Source: Algisphaera agarilytica
Lineage (GTDB): Bacteria > Planctomycetota > Phycisphaerae > Phycisphaerales > Phycisphaeraceae
Length of the DNA stretch: 64,000 nt
Direction of reading: 5' to 3'
NCBI RefSeq assembly: GCF_014207595.1
Contig: NZ_JACHGY010000001.1
Coordinates: 2,672,836-2,736,835 of the forward strand
Part shown: positions 27,101-36,807 of the stretch, piece by piece
How the letters are laid out: each line of letters starts with the position of its first letter
How positions within the stretch are numbered: position 1 is the first letter of the stretch
Notes under the pieces: generated by a model
What the model saw: only the letters and a program-made list of their open reading frames with translations
What the model was told of the DNA's origin: nothing
Database searches by the model: none
Program-made: the position numbers and the translations under genes

Positions 27101-28188
27101 AGCGCGAACTCGAGGTCAAGCTCGACAGCGTCACCCAGCGCACCGCCGACCAGCTCGACCTCGACCTGCCCGACGCCTACCGCAAGCAGAAGCAGCTCGC
27201 CCTGTTCCCCAAGGAGCAGCAGCACGTCGCCCAAGCCGGTTCTGAGCGAAGCGAACGGCCGGATCACGCCGATGAGAGCGATCCGGAATCCGGGATCGAG
27301 AACCCGGAAGCGCCCGCCCCCATCGCCGCCGCCGCGACCGAAGTCCAGGGCGACCCCTTCAACCTCTCGTCCGAAGACTGGGACCAGATCAAGTCCGACA
27401 TCGAAGAGCTCAAGGGCAAGATCGCCCGCCTGGGCACCGTGAACATCGACGCCATCGCCGAGGAAGACCAGCTCGCCGGCAAGCAGGACGAGCTCGCCGA
27501 CCAGGTCAAGGACATCGAAGACGCCGAGAAACAGCTGCACGCCTTGATCGAACAGCTCAACGACGACTCGCGCACCCGCTTCGAGGAAACCTTCAACCAG
27601 GTCCGCGAGAACTTCGCGGGCAACGACGGCATGTTCCGCAAGCTCTTCGGCGGCGGTCGGGCCGACGTCTTCCTTGAGCCGGACGAGAATGGCAACGTCG
27701 ACATCCTCGACTCGGGCATCGCCATCACCGCCAAGCCCCCCGGAAAAGAACCGCGTGCCCTCACGCAGCTGTCCGGCGGCGAGAAGACCATGACCGCCGT
27801 GGCCCTGCTCATGGCGATCTTCAAGTCCCGCCCCAGCCCCTACGCGATCCTCGACGAAGTCGACGCCGCGCTTGATGAAGCCAACGTCGAACGCTTCGTC
27901 AACGTGATCAACAGCTTCCTCGACCACTCGCACTTCATCGTGATCACCCACCACAAGCGCACCATGCAGGGCTGCAACAAGCTCTACGGCATCACGATGC
28001 AGGAACGCGGCGTCTCCAAACGCGTCAGCGTCAACTTCGACCAGATCGGCAGCGACGGCAGCGTCTCCCAGGAGACCCTCAACGCCAACGCCGAAGTCGA
28101 AAACCAGGCCGAGCAAGCCAAGCCCTCGTCCCGCGAGCAGCTCGCCGCGATGCTGGCCAGCAAGGAACCGGTCGAAGTCGGTAGTTGA
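24184..28188 (+). CDS. smc: Chromosome segregation protein SMC
   Basis: A 1334-residue SMC ATPase, the core of bacterial condensin. Walker A is [20 protein letters not shown] (31-50). The Q-loop region precedes long coiled coils (~170-500), a hinge (~530-680: [33 protein letters not shown]), and a second coiled coil (~720-1050). The ABC signature is [20 protein letters not shown] (~1193) and Walker [21 protein letters not shown] (~1220). It is longer than the usual ~1190 residues, partly from an insert near 1020-1050 ([18 protein letters not shown]). A 17-bp repeat encodes AACGLA at about residue 534, at the edge of the hinge. ScpB is encoded at the window start; ScpA is not seen. Confidence 0.96.
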   Translation: MRLAKLTLAGFKSFADKTEIPFDEPVVGIVGPNGCGKSNVVDAIKWVLGDQSPKSLRGGAMMDVIFNGSAKRKPAGMASVTLTFDNPIKPGAEDRSDEAPDQPPKRALPLDTDQVSVTRQLYRDGTSEYLVNNQRARLRDIKELFMDTGIGTDAYSIIEQGKVARMLEANAAERRQIFEEAAGVSRFKARKKEALRKLDRTEQNLALVRQRLEDTEKRLRSVKMQAARARSFQEHSAKLRDLQLTFSLAEYHRLQKQLGEVQEQLEQAEADRVAAQRELAKHESAVSDAETEREAVAQRSQQLQQARVQQESAKEQAEQQRRFAESTLADVKKQIERDQTRLNELDGRQTQLAEEAAQHTEQVEELTTAQADAKQRLEAAQTEHRELQHTLNEKRANLEDEKNGLTDLLRSVSKLHNEITSIDAFEKSLVGTREKLDQRTGQIAEQLEALLTQRDEAEGQLAESVSLIDAEKTKLEEQKDLAGKFGEQQKQLSARLADSREQRADLDSRRRLLQEMEDNLEGIADPVKAVLSQAACGLAPEDQDAADPAFDLVRGLVAELIDCDVQHAAIVEAALGEHQQALVVDRLAELCDPATGQAAIDALAGRVTFLSIDQPPLPPLTLKPNAAEQSDKASDALANHLRPVIDLVRYPEWLGPVAWRLLGRTLVVRDLDTAMMLRATLPSGYRFVTEEGEVLDEQCRVLAGPLSANASGGLISRRSELASLQAELSQLDAIIASDHTTLTAISDQAAHIEEVTAALQQSIFDANAVKVELTSRLDSFRGQIESLEKEQPVVAAETEKLHRQLAEADEKRTAHRSEAEQLEAQSAEREARRAALDAEITAATEAADAARESVTSLRIDAGKLAEQLSAAERQSRQFEVARADVTRQHTKLSEELKGTHARIAELEETQVKAEEAAAVAKRKLDELVTQCELIQRKVTAADEALSTLKADFSQRSGAVGKLEKSVHQAEMKQRELEVKLDSVTQRTADQLDLDLPDAYRKQKQLALFPKEQQHVAQAGSERSERPDHADESDPESGIENPEAPAPIAAAATEVQGDPFNLSSEDWDQIKSDIEELKGKIARLGTVNIDAIAEEDQLAGKQDELADQVKDIEDAEKQLHALIEQLNDDSRTRFEETFNQVRENFAGNDGMFRKLFGGGRADVFLEPDENGNVDILDSGIAITAKPPGKEPRALTQLSGGEKTMTAVALLMAIFKSRPSPYAILDEVDAALDEANVERFVNVINSFLDHSHFIVITHHKRTMQGCNKLYGITMQERGVSKRVSVNFDQIGSDGSVSQETLNANAEVENQAEQAKPSSREQLAAMLASKEPVEVGS
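25783..25799. repeat. 17-bp palindromic repeat inside smc
   Basis: Exact GCCGCTTGCGGCTTAGC in frame as A-A-C-G-L-A, between the first coiled coil and the hinge. Confidence 0.85.
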
Positions 28189-28200
28189 GTGCCAGGCAAC

Positions 28201-28260
28201 TCGTTTAGCGGGAGACGCGAAGCGTCCCACGCGGGGCACTCCGTGCCGCCCACTAAACGA
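28201..28260. repeat. Compound palindrome between smc and the DUF5060 gene
   Basis: Outer arms TCGTTTAGCGGG and CCCACTAAACGA enclose two inner hairpins, GGGAGACGCGAAGCGTCCC and GGGCACTCCGTGCCGCCC. It sits between convergent genes and may terminate both. It is distinct from the other palindrome families here. Confidence 0.75.
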
Positions 28261-28284
28261 TGATGTCGATCGGTTGCGAAAGTT

Positions 28285-30744
28285 TCACTTGGCGGTGATC
28301 AGGATCGCCCAGTCCTGGTCGGACTTCGACGGTGCTTTGCCGAGCGAAGCTTTTTCGCCGCCGGTGAGTGACGTCACGCTGCCGTCTTGCAGGTCACCAC
28401 CGTTGCGCGGGTCGAACCACTTCACGTCGAACGTGCCGGAGTAAGCGCTCAGGTCCAGCGTCGCGTCGCCGCCTTCGGTGAGGTAGACGACGAGTATGTC
28501 GCTGCCGTTGGTCAGGTAGTGGCCGAGCTTGTTGCCGATCAGCGAATCGTCGTTGTGCATGTCCCAGAACGGGATGTCGTGGGCGTAGAAGAAGTCGTGC
28601 ACCGCGTAGCCGGACCAGATGAGCAGGTCGTGGAAGTGGGCGTAGTCGTCGAGCTTCAGGTCCGAGCCGCCCGAGTAGTACTCAGCCCCGCCGCCGCCGG
28701 CCATGATGTTGCCCCAGAGCACATACTTCCGGCTGAGGTCGAAGCCCGCGTTTACACCCTTGTTGCCCGGTCCCTGCTCGTCACACGCCACGACCCAAGG
28801 GTGGCCCTTGGCGGCCGAGCGATCCACCCAGATCTTGGTTTCGTTGAACACGTTTTGGGTGGACGTGGCTTCGGGGGTTTGGAGGGAGATGCCGGTGAGG
28901 GAAGATTCGCCGAGGTGGGGCTTGTAGAAGTTGCTCTTGTCTTTGGATGGGCCGGTGTGGAAGACGCGGTGGTTCTGCCACGGGTCGATTTCTTCGAGGT
29001 AGCTCAGCCAGGCTTTGCGGGTGCCCGCGCCGACGGGGATCTCTTCGGAGATATTCCAGTTGAGCGCCAGGTGGTGGCCGAAGCGGGCGACCATCTCGCG
29101 GTAGTAGGTCTTTCGTTCGTCGCCGATGCCGCCGTTGCCGAAATCGAGATCGCGGGCGTTTTCGATTTCGGCGAGCTTGAAGTGCAGGTGCAGGCCCTTG
29201 CGCTCGGCGTGGTCAAACACGATCTCCCACTGATCGAGTTTGGAGCAGTCGAAGCGGAGGCGTTCTTGTTTTGAGGTGTATGGAAACGCGCGGTCGCCGT
29301 CGCCGGGGCCCGAGAGGGGGCGTTTGTCGTTCTTGGGGTCGGGCACAAGCCGGCCGATGTTGTTGAGCACCATCGAGATCGAGTTGGCGCGGGTGCTTTC
29401 GATGTAGTTGACCGCGCCGAGGATGTTCTTGCCCTTGCCGTTCTGCCAGGTCTGGCCGTCGCCCTGGTAGTGCTTGGCGTGGGCGGTGAACGGGTGTCGG
29501 ATGCCTTTGTGTCCCTTGGCGGGGGTGTTGTCGAACTTGTCGTACTCGAGGAAGTTCTCCGGCGAGTCGGGGCCATACTTCAGGAAGTAGCGTCCGCTGC
29601 CTTCGAACTGCAGGTGGTGTTTGCCGACGTAGCGGAGACGACCATCGGCGCGGAGGTCGGGGGCGGTCGCGGGGTTGTCGGCGTCGATCTCAAACGAGCC
29701 GGCCAGACCGTCGTAAGGCGCCAACGCTTTGCCGGGGTTGCGCTCGGTGCTGGTCGCCACCATCTTGCCTTCACGGAACGACACCTCGTACTCCCACACG
29801 CCCGGCTCGGAAGGGCGGAAGTGGCAATGCCAGGCGTTTCCGGCCGTCGCGCTGCTGTTGGCTGCATCGCCATCCGCCGCGAAGAAGCCCGGCACGGTCA
29901 GCGTCTTGCCCGACGCAGCGTGGGTGAAGGTCACGTCGAACCGGTAGTCGGTGAACGGGTTGGGCGTGGCGTCTTCCGCGGTGGCGGGGCCGTCCAGAGC
30001 GAGGGTGACTTTGTGCCAGGGGTGCAAGTCGCCGAGGACTTCGATCTCGCCGGAGGAAGCGGAGGCGTTGCTCGCGGCTTCCGCTTCGACGTTGGTGAAG
30101 GATGATTCGGGAAGCGATTGGAGGTCTTTGAGTTTCGCGTCGTGTGACTCATGGAAGAACACCATCCGGTCGAGATTGAACCGCGTCGATCGGCCGGACA
30201 CCGTGAAGGTGTAGGTCTCGCCCGCCTTGAACTCGTACACCGCTTCCTTGAGGTGGGCCTTCTTTTTCTTGTCGAGTCGACGCGCCTGGCCCCACGACTC
30301 GGGGGCGCCGCCGAAGAGCTTGGTGTCGGTTTGCAGGACGTCGAGCGGGATCTCGTCGCTGCCGGAGGCGAAATCGCCTTCCATGCGGACGAAGCAGTCG
30401 TTGTTCTTGTCGCCGGGGTTGCCGAGCAGGCGTTTGTGGGCGCGGAACATCAGGAAGTACCGGCCGGGCTTGTTGATCGTGAAGCGGTACTCCAGCGGAT
30501 CGACGGCCTTCTGCCCGCTCCACGGGCCTTGGTACTCGAGGTGCCCCTCGCCCACGGCACCTTTGGGGTAGCCGTCCGCGTTGGCGGGGATCAGCTTCCA
30601 CTGGCCGAGGAGCGAGTCGGTGCTCTCCATCTCGATGACGAGGTAGCCACCACGTTCCTCGAAGACTTTCTCCGCCAGTGCGCTGGGCACGCAAAACAAG
30701 ACGACGCAAAACAGCAGGAGCGATCGACGCGGGCAGTGGGGCAT
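28285..30744 (-). CDS. Secreted DUF5060-domain glycoside hydrolase-like protein
   Basis: An 819-residue exported protein. Signal peptide 1-24 (LLLFCVVLFCVPSALA). Residues ~25-205 form a beta-sandwich carbohydrate-binding-like domain (GRYFLMFRAHKRLL, YTFTVSGRSTRFNLDRMVFF). A DUF5060 domain follows at ~230-345 (LHPWHKVTLALDGPATAEDA, TVPGFFAADGDA), then a (beta/alpha)8-like region from ~375 (RYVGKHHLQFEGSGRYFLKY, LALNWNISEEIPVGAGTRKA), and a C-terminal putative collagen-binding/beta domain (FDVKWFDPRNGGDLQDGSV). DUF5060 proteins are typical in polysaccharide-degrading planctomycetes and Bacteroidetes. The Glu in WNISEE is a possible catalytic residue. Substrate unknown. Divergent from the GH5 gene with ~125 bp between starts. 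Confidence 0.8.
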   Translation of the reverse strand: MPHCPRRSLLLFCVVLFCVPSALAEKVFEERGGYLVIEMESTDSLLGQWKLIPANADGYPKGAVGEGHLEYQGPWSGQKAVDPLEYRFTINKPGRYFLMFRAHKRLLGNPGDKNNDCFVRMEGDFASGSDEIPLDVLQTDTKLFGGAPESWGQARRLDKKKKAHLKEAVYEFKAGETYTFTVSGRSTRFNLDRMVFFHESHDAKLKDLQSLPESSFTNVEAEAASNASASSGEIEVLGDLHPWHKVTLALDGPATAEDATPNPFTDYRFDVTFTHAASGKTLTVPGFFAADGDAANSSATAGNAWHCHFRPSEPGVWEYEVSFREGKMVATSTERNPGKALAPYDGLAGSFEIDADNPATAPDLRADGRLRYVGKHHLQFEGSGRYFLKYGPDSPENFLEYDKFDNTPAKGHKGIRHPFTAHAKHYQGDGQTWQNGKGKNILGAVNYIESTRANSISMVLNNIGRLVPDPKNDKRPLSGPGDGDRAFPYTSKQERLRFDCSKLDQWEIVFDHAERKGLHLHFKLAEIENARDLDFGNGGIGDERKTYYREMVARFGHHLALNWNISEEIPVGAGTRKAWLSYLEEIDPWQNHRVFHTGPSKDKSNFYKPHLGESSLTGISLQTPEATSTQNVFNETKIWVDRSAAKGHPWVVACDEQGPGNKGVNAGFDLSRKYVLWGNIMAGGGGAEYYSGGSDLKLDDYAHFHDLLIWSGYAVHDFFYAHDIPFWDMHNDDSLIGNKLGHYLTNGSDILVVYLTEGGDATLDLSAYSGTFDVKWFDPRNGGDLQDGSVTSLTGGEKASLGKAPSKSDQDWAILITAK

Positions 30745-30869
30745 GATGTTTTTCCAGGGAGGGGATTCAAGAGCAACAGATTGTGAACCATAAACAGTTT
30801 ACCGAGCTTCGTGCGGCATTGTGCTTGGCAGAGCGTCGTTCCGGGGTGGTCGGTGGTACGGTGTTGGCC

Positions 30870-31883
30870 ATGGTTGACGATGTTTTCGCCCATCGATGGC
30901 GGTTTCTCAGGTGCTCGTCAACGGTTTTGCTGACGGTATGCGGATCGGTTTTGGCGGGTCTGCTGGCGCTTTCGGCAACAAGCCAGGAGCTCCTCGCAAC
31001 CCCCGTCGAGCGTCACGGCCAACTCCGCGTCCAGGGCACGCAGATCCTCGACCAGCACGATCAGCCCGTGCAGCTCCGCGGCATGTCGCTGTTCTGGAGC
31101 CAGTGGGGCGGGGCGTTCTTCAACCCCGATGTCGTCGATACGCTGGTCGACGACTGGGGCGTCACGCTCATCCGTGTGCCCTTGGCGGTGCACCGTGGCG
31201 GCTATATGGAGCACCCCGAACGCGAGAAGGCCAAGGTGATGACGGTCGTCGATGCCGCGATCGCCCGCGGCGTGTATGTCATCGTCGACTGGCACGCCCA
31301 CGAACCCGAGCCCGAGGCGGCCGCCGCGTTCTTCGCCGACCTTGCGCAGACCCACGGCCATCACCCGCACCTGATCTACGAAACCTGGAACGAACCGCTC
31401 AACACGCACGGTTGGGCCAAGGTCGTCAAGCCGTACCACGAGCGCGTCGTCGCCGCGATCCGCGAACACGACCCGGACAACCTGATCGTCCTGGGGACGC
31501 CCACCTGGTCGCAAGACGTCGACGTCGCCGCGGCCGATCCGGTGGCCGGGACCAACCTCGCCTACACCCTCCACTTCTACGCCGGCTCCCACGGCCAAGC
31601 CTTGATAGACAAAGCCCGCCGCGCCATGGAACAAGGCGCCGCGCTCTTCGTTTCCGAGTGGGGCACGAGCATGGCCAACGGCGGCGACGGCGTCTTCCTC
31701 GACGAGTCGCGGACTTGGCTTGACTTCCTTGATGAGCATCAGCTGAGCTGGGCCAACTGGTCGCTCTTCGATAAGGATGAATCGTCTTGTGCGCTTCGTC
31801 CCGGCTCCTCGCCGCGTGGCCCCTGGCCGGAGGATCGGCTCACCGCTTCGGGCCGATTCGTCCGCGAACAACTTCAGAAGTAG
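30870..31883 (+). CDS. GH5-family endoglucanase-like hydrolase
   Basis: A 337-residue enzyme with an N-terminal membrane or signal segment (~12-38, STVLLTVCGSVLAGLLALSA). The GH5 barrel starts ILDQHDQPVQLRGMSLFWSQ, as in GH5_2 cellulases. Catalytic residues: Glu175 in YETWNEPLN (acid/base) and Glu263 in LFVSEWGTS (nucleophile); other family marks are VIVDWHAHEP and YTLHFYAGSHGQ. I prefer the ATG at 30870 over the GTG at 30783. Length is that of a bare catalytic domain, without a binding module. Activity on beta-1,4-glucan is the usual one for the subfamily but is not proven. Probably exported and membrane-anchored or periplasmic. Confidence 0.88.
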   Translation: MVDDVFAHRWRFLRCSSTVLLTVCGSVLAGLLALSATSQELLATPVERHGQLRVQGTQILDQHDQPVQLRGMSLFWSQWGGAFFNPDVVDTLVDDWGVTLIRVPLAVHRGGYMEHPEREKAKVMTVVDAAIARGVYVIVDWHAHEPEPEAAAAFFADLAQTHGHHPHLIYETWNEPLNTHGWAKVVKPYHERVVAAIREHDPDNLIVLGTPTWSQDVDVAAADPVAGTNLAYTLHFYAGSHGQALIDKARRAMEQGAALFVSEWGTSMANGGDGVFLDESRTWLDFLDEHQLSWANWSLFDKDESSCALRPGSSPRGPWPEDRLTASGRFVREQLQK

Positions 31884-32063
31884 GCTGTTTAGCCGCGCGG
31901 CCTGCTGATATTTTTACTTAGGTGTATAGCCGGATGTGAGAAATCGGTTGTATTTGACTCATCAGCACCCGCGTGTCTCATTTCCATCATCTCTATAATC
32001 GGGTCCACGTATTCAGCGTTCGCTGACTCGCGGTTTGATCCCTCGCCCTCTACAACGTCTCCC

Positions 32064-33482
32064 ATGAAACATCACGCCTCGATCCTGCTCGGCACCCTGC
32101 TCCTGCTGTTGTCGCTGTCCGCCCGCGCCGCCGAGCCGGCCCCGCCCAACATCGTCTTCATCATGATCGACGACCTGGGCCTCTACGACCTGCACTGCTA
32201 CGGCTTCGAAGCGGTCGACACGCCCAACATCGACGCCCTCGCCGCGCAGGGCATGCTCTTCACCCAAGCCTACGCCGCGTCGCCCGTCTGCTCGCCCGCC
32301 CGGGCCGGCACGATCACCGGCCAGTCGCCCGCTCGCCTCCACCTGACCAACCACCTCTCCCGCAAACACTTCGCCCCCGAGAACGCTAAGGTCCTCGACG
32401 CTCACACGCTCTTGAACCTGCCGCCCGAAACCGTGACGTATGCCGAGCGTCTCCAGGAAGCGGGCTACGCCTGCGGCTTCTTCGGCAAGTGGCACCTGTC
32501 GGTCAACGCCGCCTGGCCCAGCAAACACGCCGAGGACCCGCTCACCCTCCCCGACAACCAGGGCTTCAACAACAACCTCGGCGGCAACGGTTCGGGCGGC
32601 CCGCCGAGCTGGTTCTCGCCTTACAACAACCCCTACATCCCCGACGGCCCCGAAGGCGAATACCTGCCGTACCGCCTCGCCGACGAAGCCATCGCGTTTA
32701 TGAAGGCCCACCGGGATCGACCGTTCCTCATCAACTTCTGGAACTTCACCGTCCACTCCCCGCTGGGCACCACCCCCGAGCTCGAAGCGAAATACAAGGC
32801 CAAACGCAAGGCCGGCGCTAAGATGCACAGCCCCGTCTACACCGGCATGATTGAAGCGACCGATCAGGTCGTCGGCAAACTCCTGACCGCGCTCGACGAT
32901 CTCGGCCTGGCCGACAACACCCTCGTCGTCCTCACCTCCGACAACGGCGGCATCAAAGGCCTCACCCACGTCGGCGACCAGCCGCCCCTGCGCATGGGCA
33001 AGGGCTACCTCTATGACGGCGGACTCCGCGTCCCGTTCATCGCCCGCTGGCCCGGGAAGGTCCAGCCCGGCAGCACCAGCGACACCCGCGTCACCCACCT
33101 CGACCTCTACCCCACCTTCCTCGAAACCGCGGGCCTCGCCCCCGACCCCGGCCGCCCCCTCGACGGCGACAGCCTCGTCGCCCACCTCACCGAGCAAACC
33201 GACCTCGACCGCGACGCGATCTACTTCCACTACCCCAACTACGCCTGGCACAGCAAAAACCGCCTGGGCAGCGCCATCATCCAGGGCGACTACAAACTCC
33301 TGCTCCGCTACGACGACGATTCGGTCGAGCTCTACAACCTCGCCCAAGACCCCGGCGAAACCACCGACCTCGCCGCGGACATGTCCGAGCTCGCCGCCGA
33401 GTTAACGCAGAACCTCAAGGCCTGGCTCAAAGAAACCAACGCCCGGTTGCCCGTGCCGAACCCGGATTACGTTGCTCCATAA
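32064..33482 (+). CDS. Secreted sulfatase (formylglycine-type), second
   Basis: A 472-residue type-I sulfatase. Signal peptide 1-23 (LLLLLSLSARAAE). PPNIVFIMIDDLGLYDLHCY gives the metal-binding start, and SPVCSPARAGTITGQSPARL the modification motif with Cys76 as formylglycine precursor. Also visible are FGKWHLSVNAAWPSKH and VLTSDNGGIKGLTHVGDQPP. The C-terminal domain has DYKLLLRYDDDSVELYNLAQ, usual in arylsulfatase-like members. It is only distantly similar to the sulfatase at 3.4 kb (different spacing and C-terminus), so they probably act on different sulfate positions. No adjacent maturase gene. Confidence 0.9.
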   Translation: MKHHASILLGTLLLLLSLSARAAEPAPPNIVFIMIDDLGLYDLHCYGFEAVDTPNIDALAAQGMLFTQAYAASPVCSPARAGTITGQSPARLHLTNHLSRKHFAPENAKVLDAHTLLNLPPETVTYAERLQEAGYACGFFGKWHLSVNAAWPSKHAEDPLTLPDNQGFNNNLGGNGSGGPPSWFSPYNNPYIPDGPEGEYLPYRLADEAIAFMKAHRDRPFLINFWNFTVHSPLGTTPELEAKYKAKRKAGAKMHSPVYTGMIEATDQVVGKLLTALDDLGLADNTLVVLTSDNGGIKGLTHVGDQPPLRMGKGYLYDGGLRVPFIARWPGKVQPGSTSDTRVTHLDLYPTFLETAGLAPDPGRPLDGDSLVAHLTEQTDLDRDAIYFHYPNYAWHSKNRLGSAIIQGDYKLLLRYDDDSVELYNLAQDPGETTDLAADMSELAAELTQNLKAWLKETNARLPVPNPDYVAP

Positions 33483-33550
33483 CGGAATGGGGCCGAGTGA
33501 AAACTTAACGACTGGATATACTGGATTCTCCTTTCAGGAGTGATTCCGGC

Positions 33551-36019
33551 ATGTTCAGGTTGTTTTATGTAATCGTTGTTCTTCTGCTGCTCGTGAGCCT
33601 GTCTGCCCGCAGCAATGCGGACAAGGCTCAGTATTATCAGCGCTTTGACGAACGAGTTGAAACTATGCGTGCGGCCATAGAAGCCGGGGCTGCGCCAGAA
33701 GAGTTGGCAGATGCCGCACGTCAATTAAGAAATTCTGTGAGTACGTTGGCATCTTTAGGCCATGTCGAACGTATGGACGAGATGTTGGATGCGATGTGTT
33801 TAACGCAGGACGCATGGGTGCGGGTCTACGCCGATCCGCAGTCGACCCCCAGGAAGCTGCATCTGGAGCCGGGCGTGATCCGATCGGTCGAGCGTCGGGT
33901 TCGCGGTGAGGAGGATCGGCTTAAGCTGGATGAGGTCCGACGAAAGACTTGGGTGGCGTACGAGGCTTACCTTCCTTATGCAAAAAGAAGGGCGGTTTGG
34001 GAACCGTTAACGCTTCACGACTTCTTGGCGTCTATGCCCGGCATGGTCCTGTCCGAGGAGGATTATGCAGATAAGACGCTTGAGCTTCTGGATGAATGGT
34101 CGAGCATGATCGAGGAGCATGAGAAGGTCGGTCAGCGTGTGAAGAGCTCTTGGAAGAGTATGGCTGCGGCTATTAATAAGCAGTTCCACTGGGAGCGTAG
34201 TCAGTCTGGCTTGCTCACTTCGCGTATCGATGCGAAGCAGGTGCAGCCCGTCCTTGATTGGTTGGAAGCGAGGCCGGAGCCGTCTTTCCATTTGTTGGCG
34301 CTGCGTCATCGCATGTTGGCATCGGAGTCGGAGCAAGATCGTCTTGCCGCAGCAGAGCAGGCCTTGGAAATACTATTTCCTGAAACTGATATCGGGAGTG
34401 AGTACAAGGGCAGCTATCCCACCGAATTCTATAGCACTTATTATTTTATGGGAGCAGTCGTCCGTGACGCGATCGATGTATTGGTGCGGCAAGAGAAGGA
34501 TCAGGCGTGGTACGAAGGGGTCTTAGGAGGGGTAATCGAAAGCGGAGATGCCTTACCTCTGGTGTATCATCCCGAAGCGACCCACGCTTTGGCGTCGCGA
34601 TTGGCGAAAATCCAGTCGCGCAACTATGACAGCGCCGTCAAACGAGTGGGGCTTGATCGGTCGGCGGCCCCCGGGGATATCGCGGTGCTTCTGGTGGCGC
34701 TGCGTGAAGGGGATGTGCCCGAGGAATTCGAGCAGGTCCACCGCAGACTGATCAAGTCGCTGACCGAGGACTACAACGTTCGGCGGGAAGCTCTTGAGGC
34801 GGTACAAGAGGTCAACTCGGGCGAAGCCGAACGCAACCCGTGGTTGTCGGGCGAGTTTGTGGTGGATGAGATCGAATTCGATGCGCCGGTGGCGGACTGG
34901 GGGGTGCTCTATGCCGTCCACCCCGATGCACGGCCGGGCGAGGACTTGTCGGCGGCAGCGGTTTTTCTCAAAGGGCTCAATGTTCGCTGGCCGGGTTTGG
35001 TTGATCGAGGTCGTTTCCAGGTGACAGTGGCGGCGATGTCTTTGCAGGGGGGCGGAGCTGAGGTGTTGCATCGGTTCGATCTTGAGTGGGATGCAGCGAA
35101 CAGCAATCCCTACGGAACGAATCTTGAGTATGCGGTGTTCGGCGACATTTTTGTGTGTGTCGGGGCCGAGGATACGATCTATATCTCGACGCCTGAAGGG
35201 GTGACCGAGATCCCCTCGGATCAATTTGAACCCGGCAAGGCATATACGCCGCAGCGGCCCATCCGTGTGATGCAGAGTGGTGGCGAGTTTTATCTTGCGG
35301 GCTTTAAACGTTTCGCACGCATCGTTGCCGAAACGCAAGAGTTCGAGACTATTTATTCGTTTGCCAACGAGAAAGGAGCCGGCGATCAGCCGGTGCTGCC
35401 CGGGCTACGGGACGCGGCGATCCTTGATGCTGCGACCGATCCGGGGAATGGACGCGTATGGGTCTGCGTTGCGGTGCCGCCGTATTTGGGCTCACCACCT
35501 AAGTTCTTGGTGCTGAACCCTGATGGCGGGGGGCTGCGGGTGTACGACGCTCCTGTTCTGCCGATGGGGGTGCATGCGTGGTGGGCGACCTTCATGGAAG
35601 AGTCGCCGGTGTTCTGGGGCATCGATGGTGGGATGATGCTGACGCTTGAGTGGCCTGAATGGGTGACGCGGTACAACTCGGAAACGGATCTGCTTGAATA
35701 TCTGGAATATCCCCGCAAAGACCTGGGGGAGTACCGAGGCCCGGATGGGCGTATCCTGAAGACCATGCCGTCTCTGATGTATTCCAATCGCCTAGGGCCC
35801 TGGGTCATCATCTTGGCTAGCGATATATATTGGGCGGCCGGGGTAGGGGGGAAGGGGTATGCGCTTGACGATCTCGACGCCTTCGACGGCTCGTGGGGTG
35901 TACAGATTGATCTCGAAACGATTTGGATCGTCCCCAGCTCCCCGCGAAATGTGGGGCAGGGGCAATTGGATGAGAAGCGGAATGTGATCCAACGGCTGCG
36001 GTATCAGGCAGCGGAGTGA
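33551..36019 (+). CDS. Large exported protein of unknown function
   Basis: An 822-residue protein with an N-terminal signal or anchor (FRLFYVIVVLLLLVSLSARS). It starts at ATG 33551, ten bases after AGGAG. The N-terminal ~450 residues look mostly helical (RFDERVETMRAAIEAGAAPE; AALREGDVPEEFEQVHRRL-type segments); the C-terminal ~350 are strand-rich with repeated short motifs (FVCVGAEDTIYISTPEGVTE, VWVCVAVPPYLGSPPKFLVL), which could be a beta-propeller. I recognise no family or catalytic motif. Base composition is visibly AT-richer than the flanking genes and continues so through the next two small genes, hinting at acquisition or a fast-evolving lineage-specific protein. Confidence 0.7.
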   Translation: MFRLFYVIVVLLLLVSLSARSNADKAQYYQRFDERVETMRAAIEAGAAPEELADAARQLRNSVSTLASLGHVERMDEMLDAMCLTQDAWVRVYADPQSTPRKLHLEPGVIRSVERRVRGEEDRLKLDEVRRKTWVAYEAYLPYAKRRAVWEPLTLHDFLASMPGMVLSEEDYADKTLELLDEWSSMIEEHEKVGQRVKSSWKSMAAAINKQFHWERSQSGLLTSRIDAKQVQPVLDWLEARPEPSFHLLALRHRMLASESEQDRLAAAEQALEILFPETDIGSEYKGSYPTEFYSTYYFMGAVVRDAIDVLVRQEKDQAWYEGVLGGVIESGDALPLVYHPEATHALASRLAKIQSRNYDSAVKRVGLDRSAAPGDIAVLLVALREGDVPEEFEQVHRRLIKSLTEDYNVRREALEAVQEVNSGEAERNPWLSGEFVVDEIEFDAPVADWGVLYAVHPDARPGEDLSAAAVFLKGLNVRWPGLVDRGRFQVTVAAMSLQGGGAEVLHRFDLEWDAANSNPYGTNLEYAVFGDIFVCVGAEDTIYISTPEGVTEIPSDQFEPGKAYTPQRPIRVMQSGGEFYLAGFKRFARIVAETQEFETIYSFANEKGAGDQPVLPGLRDAAILDAATDPGNGRVWVCVAVPPYLGSPPKFLVLNPDGGGLRVYDAPVLPMGVHAWWATFMEESPVFWGIDGGMMLTLEWPEWVTRYNSETDLLEYLEYPRKDLGEYRGPDGRILKTMPSLMYSNRLGPWVIILASDIYWAAGVGGKGYALDDLDAFDGSWGVQIDLETIWIVPSSPRNVGQGQLDEKRNVIQRLRYQAAE

Positions 36020-36051
36020 GTTGAAGCTGTCATACATAGCTGATTTCGGTC

Positions 36052-36318
36052 TTAAATGAAGCGAAGACAGAAACCAATCAGAAGGTTGGTGGCGAAATTG
36101 ATGACGGCGTATGTAGTCAGGAGAGCGGGCACAAGCCACGCATTGCTAAGCGAACTCTTCTGCACAACATAGATAACGGCCATGATGGCAGCAGCCAACA
36201 TGTTTAGCTGTCCTAGTGCCATGAGGGGCGCTTCGGTCAAGAGCAGGAGACCCATGGGGAAGATTGCGAAGAAGATGAACTCGACGCCGGGTGGGATCGA
36301 GTCAGGCCAGATGAACAT
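36052..36318 (-). CDS. Small membrane protein, unknown
   Basis: An 88-residue hydrophobic protein (VEFIFFAIFPMGLLLLTEAP, LNMLAAAIMAVIYVVQKSS, AVINFATNLLIGFCLRFI) with three likely membrane spans. It starts 9 bp after the stop of the 36327-36749 gene on the same strand, so the two form a unit. No family recognised. AT-richer composition like the neighbouring 822-residue gene. Confidence 0.55.
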   Translation of the reverse strand: MFIWPDSIPPGVEFIFFAIFPMGLLLLTEAPLMALGQLNMLAAAIMAVIYVVQKSSLSNAWLVPALLTTYAVINFATNLLIGFCLRFI

Positions 36319-36326
36319 GTGGGGTA

Positions 36327-36749
36327 CTACGCCTGTTGGCGGTTACGGTTCATCCGGTTGATCCGCATCGATGCGAGGCTGAGCGGGAATAAGCCTAGGC
36401 CTATGATCATCCCGTCGTTAAGGATCATGATGGTGGTTACAAGGAGCGGATCGGGGCCTATGCCGAAGGCGTCTTGAGTAGGTAATCGCAAAGGGGTGCC
36501 GGTGGGGATGAACAGCGGGGAGCAGGCGATGGCGAGGGCGGCAGCGGCGAAGACTGGCACCATGACAAAGACACGCCACCCGCGACCCGTGGACTTGGAC
36601 CAGGCCGAGCGGATGATCACGAGGTAGGGAAGCAACAACACCGCCGCGATGATCACGGCGGTGTTGCTCAGCATGAGGAGTAACACCCAGACCCGGGAAG
36701 GCCCAGCGGACACGGTGCCCAGGCTGGGGAGTTTTTTAAGGGGGTTCAT
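36327..36749 (-). CDS. Four-span membrane protein, unknown
   Basis: A 140-residue protein with about four membrane spans (VWVLLLMLSNTAVIIAAVLL, VFVMVPVFAAAALAIACSPL, LVTTIMILNDGMIIGLGLFP) and a basic C-terminus (RINRMNRNRQQA). Upstream partner of the 88-residue membrane protein. No recognisable motif. Confidence 0.58.
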   Translation of the reverse strand: MNPLKKLPSLGTVSAGPSRVWVLLLMLSNTAVIIAAVLLLPYLVIIRSAWSKSTGRGWRVFVMVPVFAAAALAIACSPLFIPTGTPLRLPTQDAFGIGPDPLLVTTIMILNDGMIIGLGLFPLSLASMRINRMNRNRQQA

Positions 36750-36807
36750 GCGGTTAATGGTACTTCGCGACGCGTGGTCTGGAACAGCTGATTCGCTGCC
36801 CGAGGGT

